A stretch of DNA of 35,053 nucleotides from Streptomyces hirsutus (GTDB lineage Bacteria; Actinomycetota; Actinomycetes; Streptomycetales; Streptomycetaceae). The translations under genes were made by a program, and so were the position numbers. Shown here piece by piece: positions 24,646 through 32,221 of this stretch (the first letter of the stretch is position 1; the number at the start of each line of letters is the position of its first letter). Location of the stretch: the NCBI RefSeq assembly GCF_001418415.1, contig NZ_LIQT01000188.1, positions 1 to 35,053 of the forward strand, given 5' to 3'. A model generated the notes under the pieces. That model was not told the DNA's origin and ran no database searches. It saw nothing but the letters and a program-made list of their open reading frames with translations.

Positions 24646-24885
24646 ATGAACCTCGCCCCCCAGGTCGAGACCGCCGAAATCCCCGATGCCGAGCTGGACT
24701 TCATCTCCGGTGGCCAGGCGGGCGCCGGTGCCGCCGTGAACCTCGGTCTCGGGGTCCATGCCGAACCGGGCGCCCTCGGTGTCCACGTCGAGGCCGGGAA
24801 CATCGGCATCACCGCGGGTGCGGGCGCCTCCGTCTCCTCCGAGGGCCTCGCGGTGGACGGCGTCCTCGCCGTCAGCCAGTACTGA
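24646..24885 (+). CDS. Small peptide with double-glycine leader and Gly/Ala-rich repetitive core (RiPP or class II bacteriocin-like)
   Basis: 79 residues from ATG 24646, with AAGGGA about 10 nt upstream. The N-terminal 23 residues are acidic and end in ELDFISGG, a typical double-glycine leader (leader with E-L-D-x-I-S-G-G is known from bacteriocin and lanthipeptide precursors). Cleavage after Gly23 would give a 56-residue core starting QAGAGAAV. The core has no Cys and few Ser/Thr, so it is not an obvious lanthipeptide substrate. Residues 35-61 show an imperfect 9-residue repeat: LGVHAEPGA, LGVHVEAGN, IGITAGAGA. No modification enzyme, peptidase-containing ABC exporter or immunity gene is visible nearby. 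A perfect terminator hairpin follows. It could be an unmodified bacteriocin, a surface or biofilm-type peptide, or an unusual RiPP. Confidence 0.7.
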   Translation: MNLAPQVETAEIPDAELDFISGGQAGAGAAVNLGLGVHAEPGALGVHVEAGNIGITAGAGASVSSEGLAVDGVLAVSQY

Positions 24886-24891
24886 CAGGAC

Positions 24892-24940
24892 ATGCCCCGT
24901 GGGCCCCGGTTCCACCCTGGAACCGGGGCCCACGGGGCAT
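24892..24940. terminator. Strong bidirectional terminator hairpin
   Basis: A perfect 23-bp stem with a 3-nt CCC loop, 7 nt after the peptide stop and 34 nt from the end of the convergent WXG-like gene. It can serve both genes. The stem is very GC-rich with no U-tract. Confidence 0.85.
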
Positions 24941-24973
24941 CCGTGGAACGGCGTGCAGAGGCACGGTGGGAAG

Positions 24974-25303
24974 TTACTTGTCGCCCTTGCCGCCCCGCTC
25001 GTCCTTGACCTTCATCTTGTCGTTGACCTGCTTGGTGAGTTCGTCGTCGAGTTTCTTGAACTCGCGGACCACGGCGTCGGACATGCCGGCCAGCGCGTCG
25101 AGTTGCTGGGTGATGTCCTCGCGGCCGTCCTCCCAGTTGGACTCGAAGTCGGAGAGCGCGTCATTGACGCTGCCGTCGCCGATGTCGTCCCTGTAGGACT
25201 CGAAGAGCTTCTTGGTGTGGTTCAGTCGCGTCTTGAGCGACCGCAGCCGGCGCCCGTAGTCCTCCATCTCCGTCAGCGGGAGTGCGAGGTCGCTCTTGCT
25301 CAT
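24974..25303 (-). CDS. WXG100-like type VII secretion protein
   Basis: 109 residues, ATG with AGAGGA upstream. A two-helix protein: helix 1 MEDYGRRLRSLKTRLNHTKK, the turn GDGSV (no Trp), and helix 2 ALSDFESNWEDGREDI. The F..NW..(G)R pattern matches the proteins at 11941-12237 and the pseudogene at 5955. The C-terminus is Lys/Asp-rich and ends GGKGDK, possibly an export signal tail. It is the last gene of the second effector module (28471 to 24974), whereas in the other modules the WXG-like gene comes first. Confidence 0.82.
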   Translation of the reverse strand: MSKSDLALPLTEMEDYGRRLRSLKTRLNHTKKLFESYRDDIGDGSVNDALSDFESNWEDGREDITQQLDALAGMSDAVVREFKKLDDELTKQVNDKMKVKDERGGKGDK

Positions 25304-25330
25304 GGCCCGGAGTCCTCTCTGCGGTTCGGC

Positions 25331-26446
25331 TCAGACGAAGCGGAAGGTGCTGGTCACGGCGTCGAAGATGTCGTGGAACGCCTCGGCGAGGTCCAGCACC
25401 GGGCTGGCTCCGGAGACGAGGACGACCTGGTCGGCGGTTCCCGGTACGGGAATGTACGTCTGGGTCAGCACCATACGGAGGGTACGACTGTCACCCTGCG
25501 CGACGGGCACGTCCTCGACCCCGTAGGTCCGCGCGGCCGTGCCCACTTCGGGGATGTCGACGGTCGTGACCTTGCGCCAGGCATCGCCTTCGCGGCGTGG
25601 AGTGATCGTGCCCAGGCTCTCGGCGATGGCCCGGGGATCGGTGGAAAGGGTCACACCCTGCTTGTTCCTGGCGCCGAGCACGGACACGGTGACGGTCGCG
25701 TAGAGCGGGACGCCGTCGAAGTTCTCGGCCATGCAGCCCAGGTAGATCGCGCCGGAGTCGTGGGCGTCCTTGGCCATCCTGCGGAGCATGGTGGTCAGGT
25801 CGGCGCGGTACGGGGCGAGTTCCGGGAGTTCACGGATCCGCTCGTCGACGAGCGCACGGATGGTGGCCTCACGGCCTTCCGGGCGAATGTCGAACTCCCA
25901 CCACGATTCGGGAACCGCCAGAGACACCCCGACAGGCGCCGGGTCTCCGGGGGTACCTGTTTCTTCCTGCTCGTCCTCCCGGGGCGCGCGGTGAGACCCG
26001 TCGGCTGCGGGCAACCAGTCCCAAAGGTCTTCGGAACGTTCGGAAGGGACCACCTCGGTGGTAAGGGAGAGCAGGAAACCCAGAGCGGCCACCCGCGACA
26101 GAGCGTGTGGTGAAACGGGGATGCGAGTGCGCCCGTCCACTCGGCCGCTCAGGTCGACCTGCACGGTGAGCCCGGACTCCTCGAGTTCTCGGATGCCTTC
26201 CAGCACACCGGAGATCAGGTCCGCCAACTCGTCCAGAGCCTCTTCGAGGCCCTGATGCGGTCCGGCCGTGACCTGGATCGCCCAGACTCCCTCACCGGGC
26301 CGAAAGCGTGAGTCCGCCGTTGGCTCGCGATACAGCGACGGGGAAATGCCGAGCGTGCGTGTGACGTCTCCTGGGGTCAAGCCCTCTCCTGTGATGAGGA
26401 GGGTCGCCGCGGGACTGTCCCATGAGTGGGTCGAGATCGTCATCAT
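25331..26446 (-). CDS. DUF4279-like domain fused to the T7SS-module small-protein domain
   Basis: 371 residues; ATG 26446, 5 nt after the upstream gene. The N-terminal ~150 residues look like a DUF4279 domain: TPGDVTRTLGISPSLY, GEGVWAIQV and a C-terminal ALSRVAALGFLLSLTTEV. The C-terminal ~190 residues match the family seen at 9536-10168: WWEFDIRPEGREATIRALVD, YIPVPGTADQVVLV and FHDIFDAVTSTFRF. The fusion links a DUF4279 protein, often found beside toxins as a putative immunity protein, with the T7SS-module family. It suggests both act on the same partner, probably the effector or its export complex. The role is inferred from fusion and context. Confidence 0.78.
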   Translation of the reverse strand: MMTISTHSWDSPAATLLITGEGLTPGDVTRTLGISPSLYREPTADSRFRPGEGVWAIQVTAGPHQGLEEALDELADLISGVLEGIRELEESGLTVQVDLSGRVDGRTRIPVSPHALSRVAALGFLLSLTTEVVPSERSEDLWDWLPAADGSHRAPREDEQEETGTPGDPAPVGVSLAVPESWWEFDIRPEGREATIRALVDERIRELPELAPYRADLTTMLRRMAKDAHDSGAIYLGCMAENFDGVPLYATVTVSVLGARNKQGVTLSTDPRAIAESLGTITPRREGDAWRKVTTVDIPEVGTAARTYGVEDVPVAQGDSRTLRMVLTQTYIPVPGTADQVVLVSGASPVLDLAEAFHDIFDAVTSTFRFV

Positions 26447-26451
26447 TCTCG

Positions 26452-26868
26452 CTATCGGTCACTTGTGCTGGGCGAAACGACGAGGGGTACGTTCAGGGCG
26501 GCCAACCGTGAGACCACGTCCGAGGTCATTGAAAATGTGCTGCCATTTCCGACGAAGCCAGTGACGCTGATCGAGACCTCGTACCCCTGCGCGGTCAGGT
26601 AGTCAATTCCGGAGGAGTGGGGTTCGATTTGTTCGAGCAGTTGCTGGAACTGCTCGTTGACCCCTCCCGGCAGCCTTTTGTGCACAGCCAGGGCCCACAC
26701 GCCTTCTTGAGGCAGGCCGGCCCGCCGGGTATCGGCGTCCGGGATGCTCAACGAGGTCGGAGGCACTTGCATGGCCTCCGAAAGAAGGACGGGGTCCAGG
26801 TCGGGCTTGCGGATGACCAACTGCACGCCCGTTTCTACCCAGTCCCCCTCCGCGTGGTCCCACTGCAT
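26452..26868 (-). CDS. DUF4279-like protein, candidate immunity protein
   Basis: 138 residues. ATG 26868 has a strong GAAGGAG at 8-nt spacing; a GTG at 26895 would overlap the effector stop and has no good ribosome-binding site. The sequence has the DUF4279 style (VLLSEAMQVPPTSLSI, PQEGVWALAVHK, YEVSISVTGFVG, VSRLAALNVPLVV) and resembles the N-terminal domain of the next protein, so the two are probably paralogous tandem domains. Position immediately after the effector gene makes an immunity role plausible. No catalytic motif was seen. Confidence 0.72.
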   Translation of the reverse strand: MQWDHAEGDWVETGVQLVIRKPDLDPVLLSEAMQVPPTSLSIPDADTRRAGLPQEGVWALAVHKRLPGGVNEQFQQLLEQIEPHSSGIDYLTAQGYEVSISVTGFVGNGSTFSMTSDVVSRLAALNVPLVVSPSTSDR

Positions 26869-26881
26869 TCGTTCGGCTCCT

Positions 26882-28471
26882 TCAGAAGATTTCACGGCAG
26901 GCGGCCCAGTGTACGTTCCCCATGCCGGGCTTGAGTAGCTCGTCCAGCTTTGTCCGTTCGGCTACCGTGACCGAATTCTCGAATACACTGAATCCGCCCC
27001 CCGGCCCGGACGCCGGTGCGGCCAGAGTGTAATTCGGAATGACGTCTCCGGATCGAGCCACTTGCAGTGCCTCTCCCGGATAGACTCCGGCCTCGACCGT
27101 GAGCCCGTCCAGGCCGCCAAGTCGGTCGCCGTGCTCCACGTAGAACGACATGGACGTGCCTTCCGGCATCCTTATGGTGCCTGCTCCTTCTTCCAGGTAT
27201 CCGTGACCGGCCAGTACGGTCTCGTCGGTTCTCCCACCCTGGAACACCCGAGTCGCGTAGTAGTGCCCTTGCTCCGACGTGTAAGTCTTCTTCGAGAGCT
27301 GCGGGTTCAGCTGAATGAGGGCTTGCTTGATCTGGTCGATCGAGGGAAGGGAGCCCCCGGACCCTCGGGACGCGGCCTTGCTCAGCCATGACCCGTCGAA
27401 ACCTCGGAAAATGCTCCGGGTCGCTGCTCCGAAGCCGCGCATGCCGCCGGCGAGGTTCTTCAGGCCGCCGCCGATGCCGCCCATGGCTCCGGCGCCGAGA
27501 GCCTTCAGTCCCCCGGCCTTCCAGAGTTTGCCGAGCTTGGCGAGACTCGTGAAGCCCTTGGTCGCGGGTATGCAGTCCAGGGCCGCCCAGAGGAGGTCGC
27601 CCCAGCCGGCCTCGCCTTTGATGACTTTTCGTAATGTATCGGCCATCACGACGAGGGCGGCTGCGAAGACCAGCCAGCCCAGCGGGCCGCCGACGATCAT
27701 CACGATGATGCCGAGGACGGCCACGACCCACTTGCAGACGACGACGATCTCGTCCCAGTGGTCGGTGACCCAGTCGCCGATCTCCTCCCACCAGTGCCGA
27801 TTGGGGATGCCGGCGTCGGAGGCTTCCCTGAGCTTGGACACCGTCCGGCGGGCGGCCTCCTCGCGCAGGCCCTTCGCCTGACCGGCGAGCTTCTTGGCCG
27901 CGTCGAGTGCACTCTGCGCGCTGTCGACGTTCCGCTCGGCCGCGGCCCGGCGGGTCCTCGCGTGCTGGGCGTCGCGGGTGGCGCGGCGGACGTCGGCCTC
28001 GTCGGGCTTGGGGACCTCCTTGCCTCCGCTCTTGGCGGGGTCGTACGAGTCCACCTTCTCGGTCGCCGTACGGACCCAGTCGTCGGCACCCGACAACGCC
28101 GTCTGTGCGGTGGTGAGTTCGTCACGCGCCTTGCGGCCGTCGCGCAGCGCCTTGTCGGCCTTCTCCTGAGCGTCCTGGAGGTCGGGCCAGAAGGTGGTCA
28201 GTGCGTCGCCCGCCAGGTCGTACGACTTCTTCAGCTTCCGCAGCTTCTTGGGTGCGTCCGCGAACTCTTCCGCGAACACATCGGCCGTCTTGCCGGCCCA
28301 GGAGAGGATCTCGTCCTCCTTGGCGATCCCCTTGAGGTCCCGCAGTGCCTCACCGACGTCGTCGGCGAAGTCGTGCAGGACACCGGCCAGCTTGCGGATC
28401 CGCTGCGGATCGCCCGGAGTCGGATCCCGCTCCAAGTCGAGTATGTGCCAGTCGGTCGGTCTGATCGGCAC
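26882..28471 (-). CDS. Type VII secretion signal-containing effector with Stv-like C-terminal domain
   Basis: 529 residues from GTG 28471, with GGGGGT upstream. Residues 1-22 hold the T7SS signal pattern DWHILDLERDPTPGDP. Residues ~30-215 are Lys/Glu/Ala-rich coiled coil. A long hydrophobic stretch at ~242-277 (KWVVAVLGIIVMIVGG on to AAALVVMADTL) and a Gly/Lys-rich linker follow. The C-terminal domain (~375-529) has YYATRVFQGG, EGTSMSFYVEHGDRLGGL and ends VHWAACREIF. It is similar in style to the Stv domain found at the C-terminus of polymorphic toxins, a tentative assignment. The DUF4279-like genes downstream are candidate immunity genes. Confidence 0.83.
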   Translation of the reverse strand: MPIRPTDWHILDLERDPTPGDPQRIRKLAGVLHDFADDVGEALRDLKGIAKEDEILSWAGKTADVFAEEFADAPKKLRKLKKSYDLAGDALTTFWPDLQDAQEKADKALRDGRKARDELTTAQTALSGADDWVRTATEKVDSYDPAKSGGKEVPKPDEADVRRATRDAQHARTRRAAAERNVDSAQSALDAAKKLAGQAKGLREEAARRTVSKLREASDAGIPNRHWWEEIGDWVTDHWDEIVVVCKWVVAVLGIIVMIVGGPLGWLVFAAALVVMADTLRKVIKGEAGWGDLLWAALDCIPATKGFTSLAKLGKLWKAGGLKALGAGAMGGIGGGLKNLAGGMRGFGAATRSIFRGFDGSWLSKAASRGSGGSLPSIDQIKQALIQLNPQLSKKTYTSEQGHYYATRVFQGGRTDETVLAGHGYLEEGAGTIRMPEGTSMSFYVEHGDRLGGLDGLTVEAGVYPGEALQVARSGDVIPNYTLAAPASGPGGGFSVFENSVTVAERTKLDELLKPGMGNVHWAACREIF

Positions 28472-28567
28472 GCGTGTACCCCCGTAACACTCGCAACGCG
28501 CTTATCAGAAAGCGCGTTTGAACCTACCAGGGGCTGTTCGAGGGGATGAGCGGACTCAACCGGCTTG

Positions 28568-28650
28568 TCAGCGGTGGGTGGGTGTGCCCGGGAGCCTGAG
28601 AGATGCGACGAAGTCGGCGAAGGCGGCGGCGCAGCGTTCCCGCGAAGCCC
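28568..28650 (-). pseudogene. Fragment of a DUF397-type gene (C-terminus only)
   Basis: The minus strand reads AAFADFVASLRLPGTPTHR and then stops at 28568. The intact DUF397 gene at 31123-31338 has FADFVATLKATDVPALP at the same place. Only the last ~25 codons are recognisable, so this is a relic next to the SulP fragment. Confidence 0.5.
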
Positions 28651-28694
28651 TCGGCCGTCTCCAAGCGGGCGCGCAGCGTCTCGCAGCGGACGTC

Positions 28695-28892
28695 GGCTCC
28701 ATCGCCGCGATGGTCACCTTCGCCAAGCGGGTCGCCCACCTGGCCAACGTCTCCGGGGTGGTCGACCCCGACGGCAAGCGGGTCGTTCACTCCGTCACCG
28801 GCGAACCGTTCTCCGCCTCCTCCAACGACCTGGTCCACCAGTTCGACTACAAGGGCGACCCGGACGACGTCGTCGTCGACCTCTCCGGCACC
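28695..28892 (+). pseudogene. Fragment of a SulP-type anion transporter (STAS region)
   Basis: The plus-strand frame reads AMVTFAKRVAHLANVSGVV, then SASSNDLVHQFDYKGDPDDV and VVDLSG. This is the junction of the last transmembrane part and the STAS domain of actinobacterial SulP transporters, which continue HIWDASTVAALDA at this point. Here the likeness stops abruptly near 28892. The rest of the gene is absent on both sides, so it is a remnant. Assignment is from recall of the family. Confidence 0.6.
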
Positions 28893-29203
28893 GCCCGTCG
28901 TAGCAAACGGGTGACACATCGCCACGGGGCGAACGTTGCCTGATGCGGCACTGGTCGACACCGGTGGCTTCCAGCCGACTTCGGTTGGGCCGGCGGCCGA
29001 TCGGTGCGTTCGGGTGGCGCCGGCGCCGAAGATTCCCGTCGACCCATTACCAAGCGTTTACTGAGCAGATACCTTTCTCCTTGCCGGTGGCAGGGAGGGT
29101 AGGGCGATCCGGCCGTTCCTGCCTGCCCGGAGTACCGCTGCACGTCGTTCGGCCTGTTTTCGGTTTTACGCCCATCCCTCATGGACCGCCGAAAGGAAGC
29201 GTT
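28893..29203. other. Region upstream of the aminopeptidase
   Basis: 311 nt with no supported gene. A long plus-strand frame runs through it in phase with the aminopeptidase, but it lacks a signal peptide or ribosome-binding site until the TTG at 29204. It presumably holds the aminopeptidase promoter; no box could be assigned with confidence. Confidence 0.4.
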
Positions 29204-30745
29204 TTGAACGCTCGGAACCGCCGTACCACGGTAGCCGCCGTATCCGTCGCAGGGCTCATAGCGCCGCTGCTGCTGATCGGATCGAGCACCGCCTCCGCCC
29301 ACAGCGACCCTGCCAAGGAGGCTGCCAAGCTCGCGAAGAAGCTCGTCAAGAAGAGCGACGCCAAGGATGCCTACGAGCATCTGAGACAGTTCCAGCGGAT
29401 CGCCGACAAGAACGGGAACACCCGGGTGGCCGGGTCGGAGGGGCACCGGCAGTCGGCCAAGTACGTCGAAGGCCTGCTGCGGAAGGCCGGGTACTCGGTG
29501 ACCCGGAACGAGTTCGACTTCCCGTTCACCGAGACGCTGGCGCAGAGCCTGCGGGTGGTGTCGCCGCAGCAGCAGGACGTCCCGGTGATCGCCATGACGT
29601 ACTCCGCCAACAGCCCGGTCGGCGGCATCACCGCCCCGGTCGCGGTGGTGCCGGTCGACGACACCACCGGCTGCGAGCCGGAGGACTACGCCTCCGCGAC
29701 GTTCACCGGCAAGATCGCGCTGATCAAGCGCGGCGGCTGCAGCTTCGCGGAGAAGCAGGAGACCGCCGCCGGTGCGGGAGCGGTCGGCGCGATCATCTAC
29801 AACAACACCGAGGGCGCGCTCAACGGCACCCTGGGAGACCCGTCCGTCGCCAGGATCCCGGCAGGCGGCGTCACGCAGGCGGACGGCGAGGCGCTCGCGG
29901 CCAAGGCCGCCGCCGGCACCGTGACCGTCAACCTGGAGATCCGCACCTTCTCGGAGACCCGGCGCACCCACAACGTGATCGCCGAGACCAAGGGCGGCAA
30001 GGCCGACAACGTGGTGATGTTCGGCGCCCACCTGGACTCGGTGGCGGACGGCCCGGGCATCAACGACAACGGCTCCGGCTCCGCCGGCATCCTCGACGTG
30101 GCCCTGAACCTCGCCCACGAGAAGACCAAGAACAAGGTGCGCTTCGCCTGGTGGTCGGCTGAGGAGTTCGGCCTGCTGGGCTCGGAGGCGTACGTGAACG
30201 GCCTCTCGGCGGCGGACCGTGCGAAGGTCAAGCTGTACCTGAACTTCGACATGATCGCCTCGCCGAACCACGCCCAGTTCGTCTACGACGGCGACGACTC
30301 CGACCAGGTCGGCGCCGGCCCCGGCCCGGAGGGCTCGGCGCAGCTGGAGCGGCAGATCACCGACTACCTGGACAGCCGGCGCACCCCGTACGAGGGCACC
30401 GACTTCACCGGCCGGTCGGACTACGGGCCGTTCATCGAGGTGGGCATCCCCTCGGGCGGCACCTTCACCGGCGCCGAGGGCGTCAAGACGGCCGAGCAGG
30501 CAAAGCGGTACGGCGGTAAGGCCGGTGTCGCGTACGACGCCTGCTACCACGCCGCTTGCGACAACCTGAAGAACATCAGCATGAAGGCGTTCGACGTCAA
30601 CGTCGACGTCATCGCCAACGCGGTGGGCCAGTACGCCTGGGACACCAGCCTTCTGAGCAAGCCGGTGGCGCCGCGGAACACCAAGGGCTCGGCGGGCAGC
30701 GGTGGTGGCCTGCACGAAGGCCACGACCACGAGGTCACCGAGTAA
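29204..30745 (+). CDS. Secreted M28-family aminopeptidase with PA domain
   Basis: 513 residues from TTG 29204, preceded by AAAGGAAG. The signal peptide runs MNARNRRTTVAAVSVAGLI and continues to about 32 residues, ending STASA-HS. A PA (protease-associated) domain is inserted around 130-225 (FTGKIALIKRGGCSFAEKQE). The zinc peptidase motifs are complete: GAHLDS (His276, Asp278), GINDNGSGSAG (Asp288), SAEEFGLLGS (catalytic Glu320, ligand Glu321), LNFDMI (Asp349) and YHAACDN (His449). It removes N-terminal residues from peptides outside the cell, like Streptomyces griseus aminopeptidase. A terminator hairpin follows 15 nt after the stop. It stands alone among pseudogene fragments. Confidence 0.95.
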   Translation: MNARNRRTTVAAVSVAGLIAPLLLIGSSTASAHSDPAKEAAKLAKKLVKKSDAKDAYEHLRQFQRIADKNGNTRVAGSEGHRQSAKYVEGLLRKAGYSVTRNEFDFPFTETLAQSLRVVSPQQQDVPVIAMTYSANSPVGGITAPVAVVPVDDTTGCEPEDYASATFTGKIALIKRGGCSFAEKQETAAGAGAVGAIIYNNTEGALNGTLGDPSVARIPAGGVTQADGEALAAKAAAGTVTVNLEIRTFSETRRTHNVIAETKGGKADNVVMFGAHLDSVADGPGINDNGSGSAGILDVALNLAHEKTKNKVRFAWWSAEEFGLLGSEAYVNGLSAADRAKVKLYLNFDMIASPNHAQFVYDGDDSDQVGAGPGPEGSAQLERQITDYLDSRRTPYEGTDFTGRSDYGPFIEVGIPSGGTFTGAEGVKTAEQAKRYGGKAGVAYDACYHAACDNLKNISMKAFDVNVDVIANAVGQYAWDTSLLSKPVAPRNTKGSAGSGGGLHEGHDHEVTE

Positions 30746-30760
30746 CTCCCAATGAACACA

Positions 30761-30793
30761 GAGGGGAGGGCCGGACTGTCCGGCCCTCCCCTC
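30761..30793 (+). terminator. Terminator of the aminopeptidase gene
   Basis: A perfect 15-bp stem (GAGGGGAGGGCCGGA and its complement) with a 3-nt CTG loop, starting 15 nt after the TAA. No U-tract. Confidence 0.8.
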
Positions 30794-30894
30794 GATGCTG
30801 CGGCGGGAGGCGCCGTCGCTACGGTTCCTTGCGGAGGGAGACCCCGCGGCGGGTGCCTCCGCCCTGCGGCAGGCGCGCCGCACCCGCCGCCGCG

Positions 30895-31070
30895 AAGAAG
30901 ATGCCGCTGCACGTCCGCACCTGGACCTGCACATGCGGCACGACCCACGACCGGGACGTGAACGCGGCGAAGAACCTTCTGGCGGCCGGGCCGGCCATGT
31001 CTGTCCGTGGAGCTGGTGTAAGACCTCAACGGAGTTCTCCTGGCGGGCAGTCGGCGACGAAGCAGAACCC
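30895..31070 (+). pseudogene. tnpB: C-terminal remnant of a TnpB (IS200/IS605 OrfB) gene
   Basis: The plus-strand frame reads PLHVRTWTCTCGTTHDRDV, then NAAKNLLAAGPAMSVRGAGV and RPQRSSPGGQSATKQ, the zinc-finger, last catalytic Asp (HDRDVNAAKN) and tail typical of Streptomyces TnpB. One cysteine of the first CxxC pair is gone (TCTCG instead of C..C), and all upstream RuvC and N-terminal sequence is missing. The frame continues without a proper stop past the element's end. It is not functional. Confidence 0.8.
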
Positions 31071-31073
31071 ACC

Positions 31074-31116
31074 CCCACGGCGCGAGCCGTGGGAATCCAC
31101 CTCGTTCACGAGGTGG
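31074..31116 (+). ncRNA. Right end of the IS605-type element: two hairpins (omegaRNA 3'-scaffold-like)
   Basis: Hairpin 1: CCCACGGC-GCGA-GCCGTGGG (31074-31093), 8-bp stem with a GNRA tetraloop. Hairpin 2: CCACCTCG-TTCA-CGAGGTGG (31097-31116), 8-bp stem, followed by AGGAAGTCAA. Between them is GAAT. This matches the right end seen after tnpB genes in Streptomyces (GGAATCC, hairpin, GGAGGATGTCAA), where the element end overlaps the 3' part of the guide (omega) RNA. Both stems are perfect although the protein is destroyed. Confidence 0.6.
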
Positions 31117-31122
31117 AGGAAG

Positions 31123-31338
31123 TCAACGAAGGGTCCAGGGGAGGGCTGGTACGTCAGTGGCCTTGAGGGTCGCGACGAAGTCCGCGAAAGCGCCGACGGG
31201 GAAGGAGAGGAGGCCATGGGTGGGGCGTTTGGAGTCGCGTATGGCGATGCGGGCGGGGAGGGTTGCTATCTCGACGCAGGTATTGCCGTCGCCGCCGCCG
31301 GAGAACGAGGACTTCCGCCAGTGCAAGGGCTCGGTCAT
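31123..31338 (-). CDS. DUF397 protein
   Basis: 71 residues starting MTEPLHWRKSSFSGGGDGN, the classic DUF397 beginning, with CVEIA and IRDSKRP further on and FADFVATLK near the end. Start ATG 31338 was chosen over a GTG at 31350 that overlaps the upstream stop (GTGA), because family members start at MTEP and GAGG lies upstream. In Streptomyces, DUF397 proteins are paired with XRE/DUF5753 regulators (here the gene just upstream) and are thought to act with them, perhaps toxin-antitoxin-like or in development and antibiotic control. Confidence 0.9.
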   Translation of the reverse strand: MTEPLHWRKSSFSGGGDGNTCVEIATLPARIAIRDSKRPTHGLLSFPVGAFADFVATLKATDVPALPWTLR

Positions 31339-31346
31339 GGCTCGCC

Positions 31347-32198
31347 TCACAGCTCCTTCGTCAATCGGTGGATGAAGTCCCGCGACGCTGCGGGGTCCAG
31401 CGACGCCTTCTCCACTTTACGGAACAGTGTTCGAAGCTGGTTCAGTTGAGGTTCCGCGTCGATGAAGGCAGTCCCGATAGGGAAGTCCCGGAGCACAGTG
31501 TCCAGCTGGGGCACGGGGCCGCGTGCGTGCATCATCGAGGCCTCGGCGCCGGCGAAGTCGTCCTGGTCGGTGGGGATGACTCGTACGGTCGCGTGACCGT
31601 CCTCGATCTGCTCCAGGATCTGACGGAGTTGAGCCTGGGTCACCTGACGGTCGGCCACGCGGACCCGAAGGGCGAACTCGTGGATGATCGTCTCGTACGG
31701 TGTCGGGTTGTCACCCTCGATCACGGCACGCCGCTGCATCCGGTGTTCCACACGAGGGGTCAGTTCGCTCTCGGGCAGGCCCGGCAGCATGTACGTGTAC
31801 ACCGCGCGGGCGTAGTCAGGGGTCTGAAGCAGCCCAGGAACGTGCGTGATCACGATTTCGCGCAGGGCCGACGCATGGTGCTCGACTTCGGCGGTGTCCA
31901 GGAACACCGGGGGCAGCACTCCCCGGTACTCCTCCCACCATCCCCGGGTGCGGTCGGTGGCCATGGTGGCGAGCGCGTCGATCAAGTCCTCGTCCGTGCA
32001 GGCGTAGTGCGCCGCAAGGCGACGTACGCGCTTGGCACTCACACCCGCGACACCGGACTCGATCTGGCTCATCTGTACGGAGTCGGCGCCGAGCAGCTCC
32101 GCGGCTTCTCTGGACTTCATGCCCATCGCCTCGCGCAGTTTGCGCAGCTCAGCGCCCAATCGCACCCTGCGGGCCGTGAGATGTCTCTTCGGCGGCAA
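31347..32198 (-). CDS. XRE-family regulator with DUF5753 (Scr1-type) domain
   Basis: 283 residues from TTG 32198; AGGAGG lies 6 nt upstream, which settles this unusual start. The N-terminal helix-turn-helix runs ~12-68 (LRKLREAMGMKSREAAELLG, SQIESG). The C-terminal domain (~95-283) has IVITHVPGLLQTPDYARAVY, HEFALRVRV, ILEQIEDGHATVRVIP and PQLNQLRTLFRKVEKASLDP, as in the Scr1/DUF5753 family. It is a DNA-binding regulator paired with the DUF397 protein downstream. The palindrome and inverted repeat in the divergent region are candidate operators. Confidence 0.94.
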   Translation of the reverse strand: MPPKRHLTARRVRLGAELRKLREAMGMKSREAAELLGADSVQMSQIESGVAGVSAKRVRRLAAHYACTDEDLIDALATMATDRTRGWWEEYRGVLPPVFLDTAEVEHHASALREIVITHVPGLLQTPDYARAVYTYMLPGLPESELTPRVEHRMQRRAVIEGDNPTPYETIIHEFALRVRVADRQVTQAQLRQILEQIEDGHATVRVIPTDQDDFAGAEASMMHARGPVPQLDTVLRDFPIGTAFIDAEPQLNQLRTLFRKVEKASLDPAASRDFIHRLTKEL

Positions 32199-32221
32199 CC
32201 GATGCCTCCTGTTTCAAGTAC

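Noticed and set aside
28943..29203. N-terminal extension of the aminopeptidase
   Set aside because: The frame is open, but the signal peptide and ribosome-binding site place the start at TTG 29204.
28847..31078. 743-codon open frame on the minus strand
   Set aside because: It lies antisense to the aminopeptidase, whose catalytic motifs and signal peptide are intact. Long antisense frames are expected in high-GC coding DNA.
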